From positions 20,354 to 84,353 of the forward strand of contig JAHJJD010000058.1 in the NCBI GenBank assembly GCA_018822845.1: DNA of 64,000 nt, in the 5' to 3' direction. Under the pieces are notes generated by a model. It had not been told where the DNA came from, ran no database searches, and saw only the letters and a list, made by a program, of their open reading frames with translations. Shown here one piece after another: positions 8,965 to 17,275 of the stretch. The DNA comes from Gammaproteobacteria bacterium (GTDB lineage: Bacteria > Pseudomonadota > Gammaproteobacteria > Thiotrichales > Thiotrichaceae). Position numbers and translations under genes: made by a program. Positions within the stretch are counted from its first letter, which is position 1; every line of letters starts with the position of its first letter.

Positions 8965-10989
8965 TTATTCCAGGCCAAACACACGCGCCCGGATGTGTGC
9001 AATCTGGTCACGCACTGCTGCTGCCTGTTCGAACTCCAGATTTTTGGCGTGCTGCAACATTTTTTCTTCCAGCTTCTTGATCTGCTTGAGTGCCTGATCG
9101 GGCGTCAGGCTGCGGTATTCAGCCGCTTGTTCCGCCACTTTTTTCTCCCCACGGGTTTTGCCCTTGCCACGGGTGGCGTTGGCATAAGCGCCTTCCATGA
9201 CGTCGGCAATGCGTTTGCGGATGGTTTGCGGGGTAATGCCGTGTGTGATGTTCCAGTCCACCTGTTTGGCGCGGCGGCGACTGGTTTCGTCCATCGCCTT
9301 GCGCATGGAGTCGGTGATCCTGTCGGCGTAGAGGATGGCTCTGCCTTCTGAGTTGCGCGCTGCCCGCCCGATGGTCTGGATCAGGGAACGTTCGGAACGC
9401 AGAAAGCCTTCCTTGTCTGCGTCCAGAATGGCAACCAGTGAAACTTCCGGTATATCAAGGCCTTCCCGTAGCAAGTTGATGCCGACCAGCACGTCGAATT
9501 CGCCCTTGCGCAGGTCACGGATGATTTCCACCCGTTCCACCGTGTCGATGTCGGAGTGCAGGTAGCGCACCTTGATGCCGTGATCCATCAGGTAATCGGT
9601 GAGATCTTCCGCCATGCGCTTGGTCAGGGTGGTGACCAGCACGCGCTCGTTGCGTTTTGCCCGCTCACTGATTTCCGACATGACATCATCCACCTGTGAC
9701 AACACCGGGCGGACTTCCACTTCCGGATCAACCAGTCCAGTCGGGCGCACCACCTGTTCGGCGATATTGCCGGAATGTTCGTGCTCGTAGTTGCCGGGAG
9801 TGGCTGAAACATGGATGGCCTGCGGAATCAGTTGCTCGAATTCATCAAACCGCAGCGGGCGGTTATCAAGGGCGGAGGGCAGGCGGAAGCCGTAATCGAC
9901 CAACGTGGTTTTGCGTGAACGGTCGCCCTTATACATGCCACCGAATTGCGGAATGGTGACGTGTGATTCATCCACGAATACGATGGCGTTATGTGGCAGA
10001 TAGTCGAACAGACAGGGTGGTGGTGCGCCAGCGGGACGTTTCGACAGGTAGCGGGAATAGTTTTCGATACCGGAACAGTAGCCAGTTTCGACGATCATTT
10101 CGATATCGTACTGGGTACGTTGTTCCAGGCGCTGGGCTTCTACCAGCCGGTCGTTGTTACGCAATACAGCCAGGCGTTCCTTGAGTTCTGCCTTGATGTG
10201 GTCAACGGCTGCCAGCAGTACTTCACGTGGGGTGACGTAGTGGGTTTTGGGGTAAACCGTCAGGCGTGGCACCCGGCGTAGCACTTCACCGGTGAGCGGG
10301 TCGAAATAGCTGAGGCTGTCGATTTCGTCGTCGAACAGTTCAATGCGGATGGCTTCACGGTCGGATTCCGCCGGGTGGATGTCGATCACGTCGCCGCGCA
10401 CCCGGAAGGTGCCGCGTTGCAGGTCGAGATCGTTACGGGTGTACTGCATTTCCGCCAGTCGCCGCAGCACAGTGCGCTGGTCGATACGGTCGCCGCGCAC
10501 CAGGATCAGCAGCATTTTCAGGTAGGATTCCGGGTCGCCCAAACCATAGATGGAAGATACCGTGGCGACGATGATGACATCCTTGCGTTCAAACAGGTTG
10601 CGGGTGGCTGACAGGCGCATCTGCTCGATGTGATCGTTGATGGATGCATCTTTCTCGATGTAAACATCCTTGGAGGGAACGTAGGCTTCCGGCTGGTAAT
10701 AATCGTAATAGGAAACAAAGTATTCCACCGCGTTGTTGGGGAAAAACTCTTTCATTTCTCCATAAAGTTGTGCCGCCAGCGTTTTGTTGTGCACAAGAAT
10801 AATGGCCGGGCGCTGGGTACGGTGAATGATGTTGGCCATGGTGAATGTCTTGCCGGAACCCGTTACGCCCAGCAGGGTCTGGTGCAGCAGGCCATCACTC
10901 AAACCTTCCACAAGTGAACGGATAGCCTCAGGCTGGTCGCCTGCTGGCTGATAACTGGTATTAAGCTGGAACTGGTTTTCTGTCGTCAT
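8965..10989 (-). CDS. uvrB: Excinuclease ABC subunit B
   Basis: UvrB is the damage-verifying helicase of nucleotide excision repair, working with UvrA and UvrC in the cytoplasm. The 674-residue product has a Walker A motif GVTGSGKT (41-48), the Tyr-rich beta-hairpin region ([12 protein letters not shown] near 95) that clamps DNA, helicase motifs including the DESH box, and a C-terminal UVR domain (about 635-670) for UvrC contact. Length matches the family. It stands alone, facing the permease gene. Confidence 0.97.
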   Translation of the reverse strand: MTTENQFQLNTSYQPAGDQPEAIRSLVEGLSDGLLHQTLLGVTGSGKTFTMANIIHRTQRPAIILVHNKTLAAQLYGEMKEFFPNNAVEYFVSYYDYYQPEAYVPSKDVYIEKDASINDHIEQMRLSATRNLFERKDVIIVATVSSIYGLGDPESYLKMLLILVRGDRIDQRTVLRRLAEMQYTRNDLDLQRGTFRVRGDVIDIHPAESDREAIRIELFDDEIDSLSYFDPLTGEVLRRVPRLTVYPKTHYVTPREVLLAAVDHIKAELKERLAVLRNNDRLVEAQRLEQRTQYDIEMIVETGYCSGIENYSRYLSKRPAGAPPPCLFDYLPHNAIVFVDESHVTIPQFGGMYKGDRSRKTTLVDYGFRLPSALDNRPLRFDEFEQLIPQAIHVSATPGNYEHEHSGNIAEQVVRPTGLVDPEVEVRPVLSQVDDVMSEISERAKRNERVLVTTLTKRMAEDLTDYLMDHGIKVRYLHSDIDTVERVEIIRDLRKGEFDVLVGINLLREGLDIPEVSLVAILDADKEGFLRSERSLIQTIGRAARNSEGRAILYADRITDSMRKAMDETSRRRAKQVDWNITHGITPQTIRKRIADVMEGAYANATRGKGKTRGEKKVAEQAAEYRSLTPDQALKQIKKLEEKMLQHAKNLEFEQAAAVRDQIAHIRARVFGLE

Positions 10990-11046
10990 GCAACGGATTG
11001 TAGCCCTATACTCGGGTAGTCGGAAATGTCTGTGGAAAGGAAGGTC

Positions 11047-12228
11047 ATGCGTAATTCTTTGGTGCTAATGGGTTTGATTGCCTCCATGCTGGGCAAACCG
11101 GTATGGGCGGATTGTGCTTCCCCCGATTTTGTGGGCTGGCTGGCGGATTTCAAGGTGGAAGCGGCTGCGGCAGGTATAAAAGCCGGGGTACTGGACAAAA
11201 CCCTCGCAGGTCTCAAGCCTGATCCAGCCGTGATCCAGCGCGACCGCTCGCAACAGACGTTTGCGCTGGATTTCCTGAGTTTCGCAGGCAAAAAGGTCAA
11301 CAGCCACCGCATGACGCAGGGTAAGGCACTGCTGAAGAAACATGCCGGGTTGTTCAAGCGTATTGGCCAGGAATACGCTGTACCTGCTGAAGTGCTGGCG
11401 GCTTTCTGGGGGCTGGAAACCGATTTTGGCGCAGTGACCGGCGACTTTTCCACCTTGCGTTCGTTGCTGACCCTGGCACACGATTGCCGCCGCCCGGAAT
11501 TGTTCCGGGGGGAATTGCTCAGTGCCCTGAATCTGGTGCAGAAAGGCGATTTGACGCCAGCCAGAATGCGTGGTGCATGGGCGGGGGAAATCGGCCAGTT
11601 GCAGTTGCTGGCTTCCCGCTACGACCAATATGCCGTGGATTTTGATGGGGATGGGCAGCGTGACCTGATCCATTCCAGCGCTGATGCCCTGGCTTCCGGT
11701 GCGCGCATGTTGCAGGAAAGCGGTTGGCAGGCAGGCGAGCCGTGGTTGCTGGAAGTCAGGGTTCCTGCCGACATGGACTGGTCGCAGGCGCGTTTGGATA
11801 ACAAGCTGCCGTTATCTGATTGGGCGGCGCAAGGTGTCAAAACTGCCGGTGGTGGGGATTTGAACGGTAGCGGTTCAGCCTCCTTGCTATTACCGATGGG
11901 CCGCAATGGCCCAGCCTTCCTCGCTTTTCCCAACTTTGAGGTTTTCCTGAAATGGAATGAGTCGACGGTTTATTCCGCGACGGCAGCCTATTTCGCTACC
12001 CGTTTGGCGGGCGCGCCAGCCATGCGGGCGGGAAATGCGCCAGTACGCAGCCTGTCGGTGGCGCAAACAAAGCAGTTACAGGCAAAATTGCAGGCGCAAG
12101 GTTTCCCCATTTCCAAAGTGGATGGCATTATTGGTGAGGAAACCCGTCATGCAGTGCGACAGGCACAGCAGAAATTCGGCTTGCCCGCCGACGGCTACCC
12201 TGATGCGGTTTTACTGGGGAAGTTGTAA
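11047..12228 (+). CDS. Lytic murein transglycosylase, MltB family, with peptidoglycan-binding domain
   Basis: This enzyme cleaves peptidoglycan glycan strands with formation of anhydromuropeptides. Starting at ATG 11047, which has AAGGAAGG just upstream, gives a signal peptide ([21 protein letters not shown]). The SLT_2/MltB catalytic domain follows, with the likely catalytic Glu in FWGLETDFG, and a C-terminal PG_binding_1 domain (about the last 60 residues) ends the protein. No lipobox Cys is seen at the cleavage site, so a soluble periplasmic form is more likely than a lipoprotein. An ATG 21 bases upstream is also in frame. Confidence 0.88.
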   Translation: MRNSLVLMGLIASMLGKPVWADCASPDFVGWLADFKVEAAAAGIKAGVLDKTLAGLKPDPAVIQRDRSQQTFALDFLSFAGKKVNSHRMTQGKALLKKHAGLFKRIGQEYAVPAEVLAAFWGLETDFGAVTGDFSTLRSLLTLAHDCRRPELFRGELLSALNLVQKGDLTPARMRGAWAGEIGQLQLLASRYDQYAVDFDGDGQRDLIHSSADALASGARMLQESGWQAGEPWLLEVRVPADMDWSQARLDNKLPLSDWAAQGVKTAGGGDLNGSGSASLLLPMGRNGPAFLAFPNFEVFLKWNESTVYSATAAYFATRLAGAPAMRAGNAPVRSLSVAQTKQLQAKLQAQGFPISKVDGIIGEETRHAVRQAQQKFGLPADGYPDAVLLGKL

Positions 12229-12317
12229 AAGTTTTGATCGCAAAAAATTGACTTGGTGTCTTATGTATGCGTTCATCTTGCAGTAACATAGCGCACCGCG
12301 AAAAAGGTACCAAGGGA

Positions 12318-12345
12318 CGGCAAGTAAGTCACTGCCGGGGTTTTT
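12318..12345 (+). terminator. Weak terminator-like hairpin
   Basis: CGGCA (12318-12322) can pair with TGCCG (12333-12337), followed by GGG and TTTTT. The stem is short. It could end the transglycosylase transcript or act in the leader of the aminotransferase gene. Confidence 0.3.
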
Positions 12346-12373
12346 GAAAAAGCACAACACGGTTGGTCTATCA

Positions 12374-13549
12374 GTGGATATACAACTTTCTGCGCGCGTC
12401 GGGCGCGTCAAACCATCTCCTACGCTCGCCATTACTGCATTGGCGGCCCAACTCAAGGCTTCAGGGCGCGACATCATCGGCCTCGGCGCGGGTGAACCGG
12501 ATTTCGACACGCCAGAGCACATCAAACAGGCGGGTATCGAAGCCATCCAGAAAGGTGAAACCCGTTACACCGCTGTTGATGGCACGCCAGCGCTGAAACA
12601 GGCGATTATCCGCAAGTTCAAGCGCGACAACGGGCTGGATTTCACCCCGAAACAGATTCTGGTTTCCTGTGGCGGCAAGCAAAGTTTCTTCAACCTGTGC
12701 CAGGCACTGCTGGACAAGGGTGATGAGGTCATCATTCCGGCACCGTACTGGGTTTCCTACCCGGACATGGTGTTGCTGGCGGATGGTGAGCCGGTAATTG
12801 TGGAAGCAGGGCAGAGCGAAGGTTTCAAACTGTCTGCCGAAAAGCTGGAAGCTGCGATTACGCCCAAAACCCGTCTGTTTGTGATCAATAGCCCATCCAA
12901 CCCGACTGGCGTGGCCTACACGCTGGAAGAACTGGCTGCGCTGGGCGAAGTGTTGCGCCGTCATCCGCAGGTGCTGATTGCGACCGACGACATGTATGAA
13001 CACGTCATGTTCGGTGGTCGTCAGTTCGTCAACATTCTCAACGCTTGCCCCGACTTGTACGAGCGCACCATTGTGCTGAATGGCGTTTCCAAGGCGTATT
13101 CCATGACTGGCTGGCGTATCGGTTACGCGGGCGGCCCGGAAAAGCTGATCCAGGCGATGAGCATGGTGCAGTCACAGAGCACTTCCAACCCGACTTCCAT
13201 TTCGCAGTATGCTGCCGTGGTGGCGCTGGATGGCGACCAGAGTTTCATCCAGACCATGGTCAGTGCGTTTGAACAGCGTCATGCGTTTGTGCTGAATGCT
13301 TTCAATGCGATGGATGGGGTGGAATGTTTGCCTGCCGATGGCACCTTCTACAGCTTCCCGAATGTGGAAGGCATGATCAAGCGGCTGGGGCTGGAAAACG
13401 ACGCCGCATTGGCAAGCTACCTGCTCGATCAAACGGGCGTGGCGGTGGTGCCGGGGTCTGCATTTGGGCTGGAAGGGCATATCCGTATTTCCTTCGCGAC
13501 CAGCATGGCCAATCTGGAGAATGCACTGGGGCGGATTGCTTCGGTGTAA
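12374..13549 (+). CDS. Pyridoxal-phosphate aspartate aminotransferase (class I, subgroup Ib)
   Basis: The enzyme transfers amino groups between aspartate (or an aromatic or related amino acid) and 2-oxoglutarate using pyridoxal phosphate. Family hallmarks are KPSPTLAI near the N-terminus, GLGAGEPDFDTP, NSPSNPTG and the PLP-binding lysine in NGVSKAYSMTGWRIGY. I place the start at GTG 12374, giving about 391 residues that begin MDIQLS like close relatives; an in-frame TTG at 12344 would add ten residues. The exact substrate range cannot be read from the sequence. Confidence 0.88.
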   Translation: MDIQLSARVGRVKPSPTLAITALAAQLKASGRDIIGLGAGEPDFDTPEHIKQAGIEAIQKGETRYTAVDGTPALKQAIIRKFKRDNGLDFTPKQILVSCGGKQSFFNLCQALLDKGDEVIIPAPYWVSYPDMVLLADGEPVIVEAGQSEGFKLSAEKLEAAITPKTRLFVINSPSNPTGVAYTLEELAALGEVLRRHPQVLIATDDMYEHVMFGGRQFVNILNACPDLYERTIVLNGVSKAYSMTGWRIGYAGGPEKLIQAMSMVQSQSTSNPTSISQYAAVVALDGDQSFIQTMVSAFEQRHAFVLNAFNAMDGVECLPADGTFYSFPNVEGMIKRLGLENDAALASYLLDQTGVAVVPGSAFGLEGHIRISFATSMANLENALGRIASV

Positions 13550-13559
13550 AGAAAAAGAA

Positions 13560-13656
13560 AGAAACCCCTCCTAACCTCCCCTTGTCAGGGGAGGGACAAG
13601 AAAGTGCCGTCTCTCCTAGCTCCTCCCCTGACAAGGGGAGGCCGGGAGGGGTTTCT
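13560..13656. repeat. Large inverted repeat (paired palindromic units)
   Basis: Two 35-base arms (13560-13594 and 13622-13656) are inverted copies matching at 32 of 35 positions. Each arm also contains its own smaller palindrome of the form CCTCCCCTTG/CAGGGGAGG. This is the structure of paired REP-like elements. It lies between the aminotransferase gene and the DGR target gene and may also end transcription in both directions. Confidence 0.85.
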
Positions 13657-13690
13657 TCTCCCGACGTTCCGCAGAAATTACTTTCAATAT

Positions 13691-13730
13691 GGTTTATGAT
13701 CCGTTCATCAGAACGAATGATCAGTAAACC
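13691..13730 (+). promoter_or_regulatory. Imperfect palindrome directly before the DGR target start
   Basis: GGTTTATGATCCGTTC (13691-13706) can pair with 13711-13730 (GAACG, TGATCA, TAAACC blocks, with small bulges) around an ATCA loop. It ends two bases before the ATG of the TIR-FGE gene, so in mRNA it would cover the ribosome-binding region; in DNA it could be an operator. Confidence 0.5.
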
Positions 13731-13732
13731 GA

Positions 13733-15388
13733 ATGCACGACATTTTCCTCAGTTATTCGACACAAGACCGCGAGCGCTTGCAGCCGCTGTTTCAGGCATT
13801 GGAACGGCAAGGCTGGTCGGTGTTTTGGGATCACCGCACCATCGACATCGGCGAGCACTGGAGTAAAAAGATCAACCGGGCGATACGCACTAGCAAGTGT
13901 GTAGTGGTGGTGTGGTCAAAAGCGTCTGTTGATTCTGAATGGGTGCTGGAAGAGGCAAATATCGGCAAACAACGCAATGTGTTGCTCCCGATCCAGATTG
14001 ATGCGGTGGATATTCCAGTGGGTTTCACCATGCGCCAGACAGGGGACTTTGCTCACTGGGATGGTGATGTCAACGATTTGCAGTTTATCCGGCTGGCTGA
14101 AAAAGTCGGGGAGTTGGTGGCGCAGCATGATGCTGAGCAAGCCCGGCTAGAGGCAGTAGCTGCCGCAGAAAAGACGCAGCTTGCTAATGAAAAGAAAGCT
14201 GCTGAGCAACGGGCACGCGAGAAAGCTGAACAACAACGCCGTGCAGAAGCTGAAGCACGCCAGCGCCACGAAGCCGCAGAACAGGAACGGCGGGCAAAAG
14301 AAAAAGCAGCCGCTGAACAAAAAGCGCGTGAAGCCGCCAGGCAAAAGCAATTGGCGCAGGAACGTGCCGCTGAACAAAAAGCTCGTGCAGAAGCCGAACG
14401 CCAAGCCAAAATCAACAACCCAGACTCGCCCGGCAAAAAAATCCCGTTGATTCCTGTTCTTCTGCTATCCACCGCAGTTCTGGGCGGAGGCGGTTATTAC
14501 TGGCATCAAAAGGAAAATTCCCCTGTAGGAGCCAGCCCTGCTGGCGATTCCCCCGTACAGCAAACCAAGGAAGAATCGCTTGCGGGGCAAGCTCCTACAG
14601 TAGCCCCTCAAGCATCAGTAGAAATACCGACTGCCTCTCCTGACAAGAAACCTTTTGAGCCTGAGATGGTTGCAATTGATGGCGGTACTTTCATGATGGG
14701 CTGTGACGGCAAGCGTGACGATGTAGAAGGCGGTTGTGTCGATGATGAAAAACCTGCTCACAAAGTCACTGTTAACAGTTTCCAGATGGGTAAGTATGAA
14801 GTGACGTTTGACCAATGGGACGAATGCGAGAAAGCTAAAGTTTGTCCCCATGTCGAAGATCAGGGTTGGGGGCGTGGCGACCTTCCAGTGATCAATGTCA
14901 GTTGGGATGATATTACCCGGAAATATATCCCGTGGTTGAACAAGGAAACGGGTAAAACTTACCGACTGCCAACGGAAGCGGAATGGGAATACGCAGCACG
15001 TGGTGGTACGGATACCGCTTATCCTTGGGGCGATAAGGCGAGTCATGAATTTGCTAATTATGGCAAGGATGAATGTTGTGATGGGTTGGCTAGTGGTAAG
15101 GATAAATGGGTCTATACTTCTCCTGTAGGCAGCTTTGCAGCGAATGGTTATGGCCTTTATGACATGAACGGTAATGTGTGGGAATGGGTACAGGATCGTT
15201 GGCATAGTGATTACAAAGGTGCGCCAGTTGATGGTGGTTCTTGGGAGTCTGGCGATAGCGCCGGCCGCGTGTTGCGCGGTGGCTCGTGGAACTACGCGCC
15301 GAGGAACGTGCGTTCTGCTTACCGCAGCGACAGCGCGCCGGGCCACCGGCACAACCTCTTCGGGTTCCGCTTGGCCTCAGGTCAATAG
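13733..15388 (+). CDS. DGR target protein: TIR domain, coiled coil, membrane helix, FGE-sulfatase/C-type-lectin domain
   Basis: The 551-residue protein is the variable protein of a diversity-generating retroelement. It begins with a TIR domain (about 1-125; MHDIFLSYSTQDRERL, and a Glu-containing SEWVLEE segment like the NADase-type TIRs). A long Ala/Glu/Lys/Arg/Gln coiled coil (about 130-226) and one membrane helix (237-257, with Lys-Lys on the N side) follow. A linker then leads into an FGE-sulfatase domain of C-type lectin fold (about 309-551), with GGTFMMG, RLPTEAEWEYAARGG and GNVWEW. The catalytic Cys pair of true formylglycine-generating enzymes is not seen in the C-terminal region, so a binding role is likelier than catalysis. 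Positive charges before the helix suggest TIR in the cytoplasm and the lectin-like domain outside the membrane. Residues 509-551 are the variable repeat. A repeat element lies inside the linker (263-289). Confidence 0.9.
   Translation: MHDIFLSYSTQDRERLQPLFQALERQGWSVFWDHRTIDIGEHWSKKINRAIRTSKCVVVVWSKASVDSEWVLEEANIGKQRNVLLPIQIDAVDIPVGFTMRQTGDFAHWDGDVNDLQFIRLAEKVGELVAQHDAEQARLEAVAAAEKTQLANEKKAAEQRAREKAEQQRRAEAEARQRHEAAEQERRAKEKAAAEQKAREAARQKQLAQERAAEQKARAEAERQAKINNPDSPGKKIPLIPVLLLSTAVLGGGGYYWHQKENSPVGASPAGDSPVQQTKEESLAGQAPTVAPQASVEIPTASPDKKPFEPEMVAIDGGTFMMGCDGKRDDVEGGCVDDEKPAHKVTVNSFQMGKYEVTFDQWDECEKAKVCPHVEDQGWGRGDLPVINVSWDDITRKYIPWLNKETGKTYRLPTEAEWEYAARGGTDTAYPWGDKASHEFANYGKDECCDGLASGKDKWVYTSPVGSFAANGYGLYDMNGNVWEWVQDRWHSDYKGAPVDGGSWESGDSAGRVLRGGSWNYAPRNVRSAYRSDSAPGHRHNLFGFRLASGQ
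14523..14600. repeat. Paired REP-like element (family B) inside the DGR target gene
   Basis: CTGTAGGAGC (14523-14532) with a CCAGC-CCT-GCTGG hairpin and CGATTC is followed by the inverted unit GAATCGC...GCTCCTACAG (14573-14600). The pair sits in frame in the linker after the membrane helix. The same unit occurs at 38387-38414. Confidence 0.85.
15257..15385 (+). repeat. DGR variable repeat (VR)
   Basis: These 129 bases at the 3' end of the target gene align without gaps to 17114-17242. In the first 124 positions there are 16 mismatches, and every one is at an A in the template copy (9 A-to-G, 4 A-to-T, 3 A-to-C). The changes alter 13 amino acids (511, 521, 522, 530, 532-535, 537, 538, 540, 542, 543). 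The 3' segment 15361-15380 is unchanged and then a G/C difference occurs, which is the expected place of the initiation-of-mutagenic-homing sequence. The stop codon follows directly. Confidence 0.97.
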
Positions 15389-15418
15389 GCCGCTACTCAG
15401 GACGGCGGGATGCCGCAG

Positions 15419-15433
15419 GCTGCCGGAGGCAGC
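15419..15433. promoter_or_regulatory. Hairpin/cruciform downstream of the VR
   Basis: GCTGCC (15419-15424) pairs with GGCAGC (15428-15433) around a GGA loop, 33 bases after the VR end. DGR targets often have a DNA hairpin just after the homing site that promotes retrohoming, so this is a candidate. A shorter GGCCT/AGGCC pair (15373-15377 with 15387-15391) spans the VR end itself. Confidence 0.45.
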
Positions 15434-15526
15434 TCTTGTGGCGCGGCCAGCGTAGCCAAATGCAGGGGCGTTGTCGGAGCAGCCCCGGCATTTGGTGGAG
15501 CAGGACGTGCCACAGCGGGGGTGCAG

Positions 15527-15557
15527 GGGGCTGCAAGCCCCTTGCTTCGCGTTTTTT
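15527..15557 (+). terminator. Terminator-like hairpin between DGR target and HRDC gene
   Basis: GGGGCT (15527-15532), loop GCA and AGCCCC (15536-15541) form a stem; a run of six T residues follows at 15552-15557 after a ten-base gap. The 209-base gap between target and HRDC gene otherwise holds no credible gene. This may limit read-through from target to the RT genes. Confidence 0.4.
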
Positions 15558-15597
15558 GTTGTTGATAAGCGTGTTTTTTCCACGGAAGGGAAAAGCT

Positions 15598-16107
15598 ATG
15601 AAACTGAAATTTTTCAGTGTGGATGCGCTGGAGCCTGACGATGATCAATCCGTGGTCGATAGTTTCTGTACACGCCACCGTCTGATTTCCATAGACAAAC
15701 GTTTTGTTGAACGTGGCGATTATTGTTACTGGTCGGTCTGTGTCACCTATCTGGAGCCATCTTCTTCACCTGCCAAACCCACCAAAGCCGTCGACAAGAA
15801 AGGGCGGGTTGATTACCGCGAAGCTCTCCCGCCGGAAGATTTTGCCCGCTATTCGCGCTTGCGCGATTTACGTCGTGAACTGGCCGAAGCAGAGGGAGTG
15901 CCCGTTTATACGGTATTCTCCAACGCGCAACTGGCCAAAATGGTGACAGAACGGGTTAACACTGCTGTTGCTTTGGCAAAGATTGACGGGGTAGGTGACG
16001 CCAAGCTGGAAAAGTATGGCGCACAGTTTTTGCAGTTGCTGAAAGCCGAATTCCCACCGGCCAGTAAACCAGTGGATAAAGGCGACAATGAAACGCAGAA
16101 AGATTGA
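15598..16107 (+). CDS. HRDC-domain protein, DGR accessory factor
   Basis: The 169-residue protein starts at an ATG preceded by a purine-rich ribosome site (GAAGGGAAAAG). The C-terminal half (about 78-150) is a typical HRDC fold: FARYSRLRDLRRELAEAEGV, then VPVYTVFSNAQLAKM and a GVGDAKLEKYG segment, as in RecQ and RNase D. HRDC proteins bind nucleic acid. DGRs usually carry an Avd accessory protein; a subset is known with an HRDC gene instead, and this gene sits in that place and overlaps the reverse transcriptase start by 20 bases. The N-terminal 75 residues are unassigned. Confidence 0.85.
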   Translation: MKLKFFSVDALEPDDDQSVVDSFCTRHRLISIDKRFVERGDYCYWSVCVTYLEPSSSPAKPTKAVDKKGRVDYREALPPEDFARYSRLRDLRRELAEAEGVPVYTVFSNAQLAKMVTERVNTAVALAKIDGVGDAKLEKYGAQFLQLLKAEFPPASKPVDKGDNETQKD

Positions 16108-17095
16108 CCTTGCAGACATCACAGACTGGCATAATCTCCATCTGGCTGTATGGAAAGCCGCACGCGGTAAGCGCCATCGCCCCGATGTCATCCGTTTTAC
16201 CAACCGTCTGGACTACAATCTCGGTAAACTGGCAGATGACATTATGCAGGCCAAAGTCCCTTATGGCCGTTACCGCGAGTTTCACATCCACGACCCCAAA
16301 GAACGCCTGATCCATGCTGCCTGCTTTGAAGACCGGGTGTTGCACCACGCCATCATGAATCTGGCCGAGCCAGTGTTTGAACGCACACTGGTTCCGACCA
16401 CCTACGCTTGTCGCCCAGAGAAGGGGGTACACAAAGCCATCCAGCAGGTACAGGCTAACCTGCGGCGCTATCCGTGGTATGTGAAAGTGGATATTTCCGG
16501 TTATTTTCCCAACATTGACCATCATGTTCTTTACAGGCTGTTACAGCACCGTTTCAAGGGGGATGATTTCCTCTACCTGTTGTGGCGGATCATTGATTCT
16601 TGTCCTGCCCAACCGGGAAAAGGTTTACCGATTGGCTCCCTGACTTCGCAGCATTTCGCCAATTATTATCTGGATGGCGCAGACCGTTTCCTGCTGGAGT
16701 TTTGTAAGGTATGGGGGCATGTCCGCTATATGGATGATACGCTGTTCTGCTGCGACAGTCGGGAGGCAGCGCAAGTCAAGCTGGTGGAACTACGTGACTG
16801 GCTGCGCGACCAGCGCCAGTTACAGGTCAAACCTGATCCACAAATCAACTGTAGCAGCCGGGGAGTCAGTTATTGTGGCTATCGGGTTTTGCCCGGAGCG
16901 GTTTTGCTTAGCCGTCGCAAACGCCAGCGTTACCAGCAGTTGCGCCTGCAATGGGAGCAAGCATGGCTGGATGGAGAAATTACCGAACTGGAATTGCAGC
17001 AGGTTTACCAGTCTGTCCATGCCATCACGCTCCATGCTGACAGCGATGAATGGCGCAGGCAAAACTTGCGTTTGTACCCGTCACCGGCTATGTAA
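16088..17095 (+). CDS. DGR reverse transcriptase
   Basis: This 335-residue enzyme should copy the template-repeat RNA into mutated cDNA. It has the RT domains in order: VKVDISGYFPNIDH (first catalytic Asp), the motif-4 sequence GLPIGSLTSQHFANYYLD, where the IGxxxSQ form marks DGR-type enzymes, and the catalytic YMDD near residue 217. It lacks the extra N-terminal maturase features of group II introns and the length fits DGR RTs. Its start lies within the HRDC gene, which suggests translational coupling. The template repeat begins 18 bases after its stop. Confidence 0.95.
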   Translation: MKRRKIDLADITDWHNLHLAVWKAARGKRHRPDVIRFTNRLDYNLGKLADDIMQAKVPYGRYREFHIHDPKERLIHAACFEDRVLHHAIMNLAEPVFERTLVPTTYACRPEKGVHKAIQQVQANLRRYPWYVKVDISGYFPNIDHHVLYRLLQHRFKGDDFLYLLWRIIDSCPAQPGKGLPIGSLTSQHFANYYLDGADRFLLEFCKVWGHVRYMDDTLFCCDSREAAQVKLVELRDWLRDQRQLQVKPDPQINCSSRGVSYCGYRVLPGAVLLSRRKRQRYQQLRLQWEQAWLDGEITELELQQVYQSVHAITLHADSDEWRRQNLRLYPSPAM

Positions 17096-17113
17096 ATGAG
17101 TGGGTGGTAGTCA

Positions 17114-17242
17114 AGCGCCAACCGCGTGTTGCGCGGTGGCTCGTGGAACAACACGCCAAGGAACGTGCGTTCTGCTAACCGCAACAACAACACGCCGGAC
17201 AACCGGAACAACAACATCGGGTTCCGCTTGGCCTCAGCTCAA
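17114..17242 (+). repeat. DGR template repeat (TR)
   Basis: This non-coding copy is the fixed template. Read in the target frame it is rich in AAC codons (Asn), plus ACG, ATC and GAC, the arrangement that gives the widest residue choice when adenines are randomised. Of 32 adenines in 17114-17237, 16 differ in the VR and 16 are kept; no other base differs. The first non-adenine difference is C17238 (G in the VR). An extra A-to-T may exist at 17113. The TR must be transcribed, probably together with the RT gene. Confidence 0.96.
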
Positions 17243-17256
17243 ACGTCAGCAGTAGC

Positions 17257-17275
17257 GGCAGTTGACCAGACTGCC
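17257..17275 (+). promoter_or_regulatory. Hairpin just after the template repeat
   Basis: GGCAGT (17257-17262) pairs perfectly with ACTGCC (17270-17275) around a seven-base loop, 15 bases past the TR. It may structure the 3' part of the TR RNA. The rest of 17276-17425 holds nothing recognised. Confidence 0.4.

Noticed and set aside
14150..14420. Short repeated motifs (GCTGAACAAAAAGC-like) as a possible repeat array or CRISPR
   Set aside because: They are codon repeats of the Ala/Glu/Lys coiled coil, without regular spacers.
15286..15597. Upstream extension of the HRDC frame into the VR
   Set aside because: It is an out-of-frame reading of the target gene; ATG 15598 has its own ribosome site.
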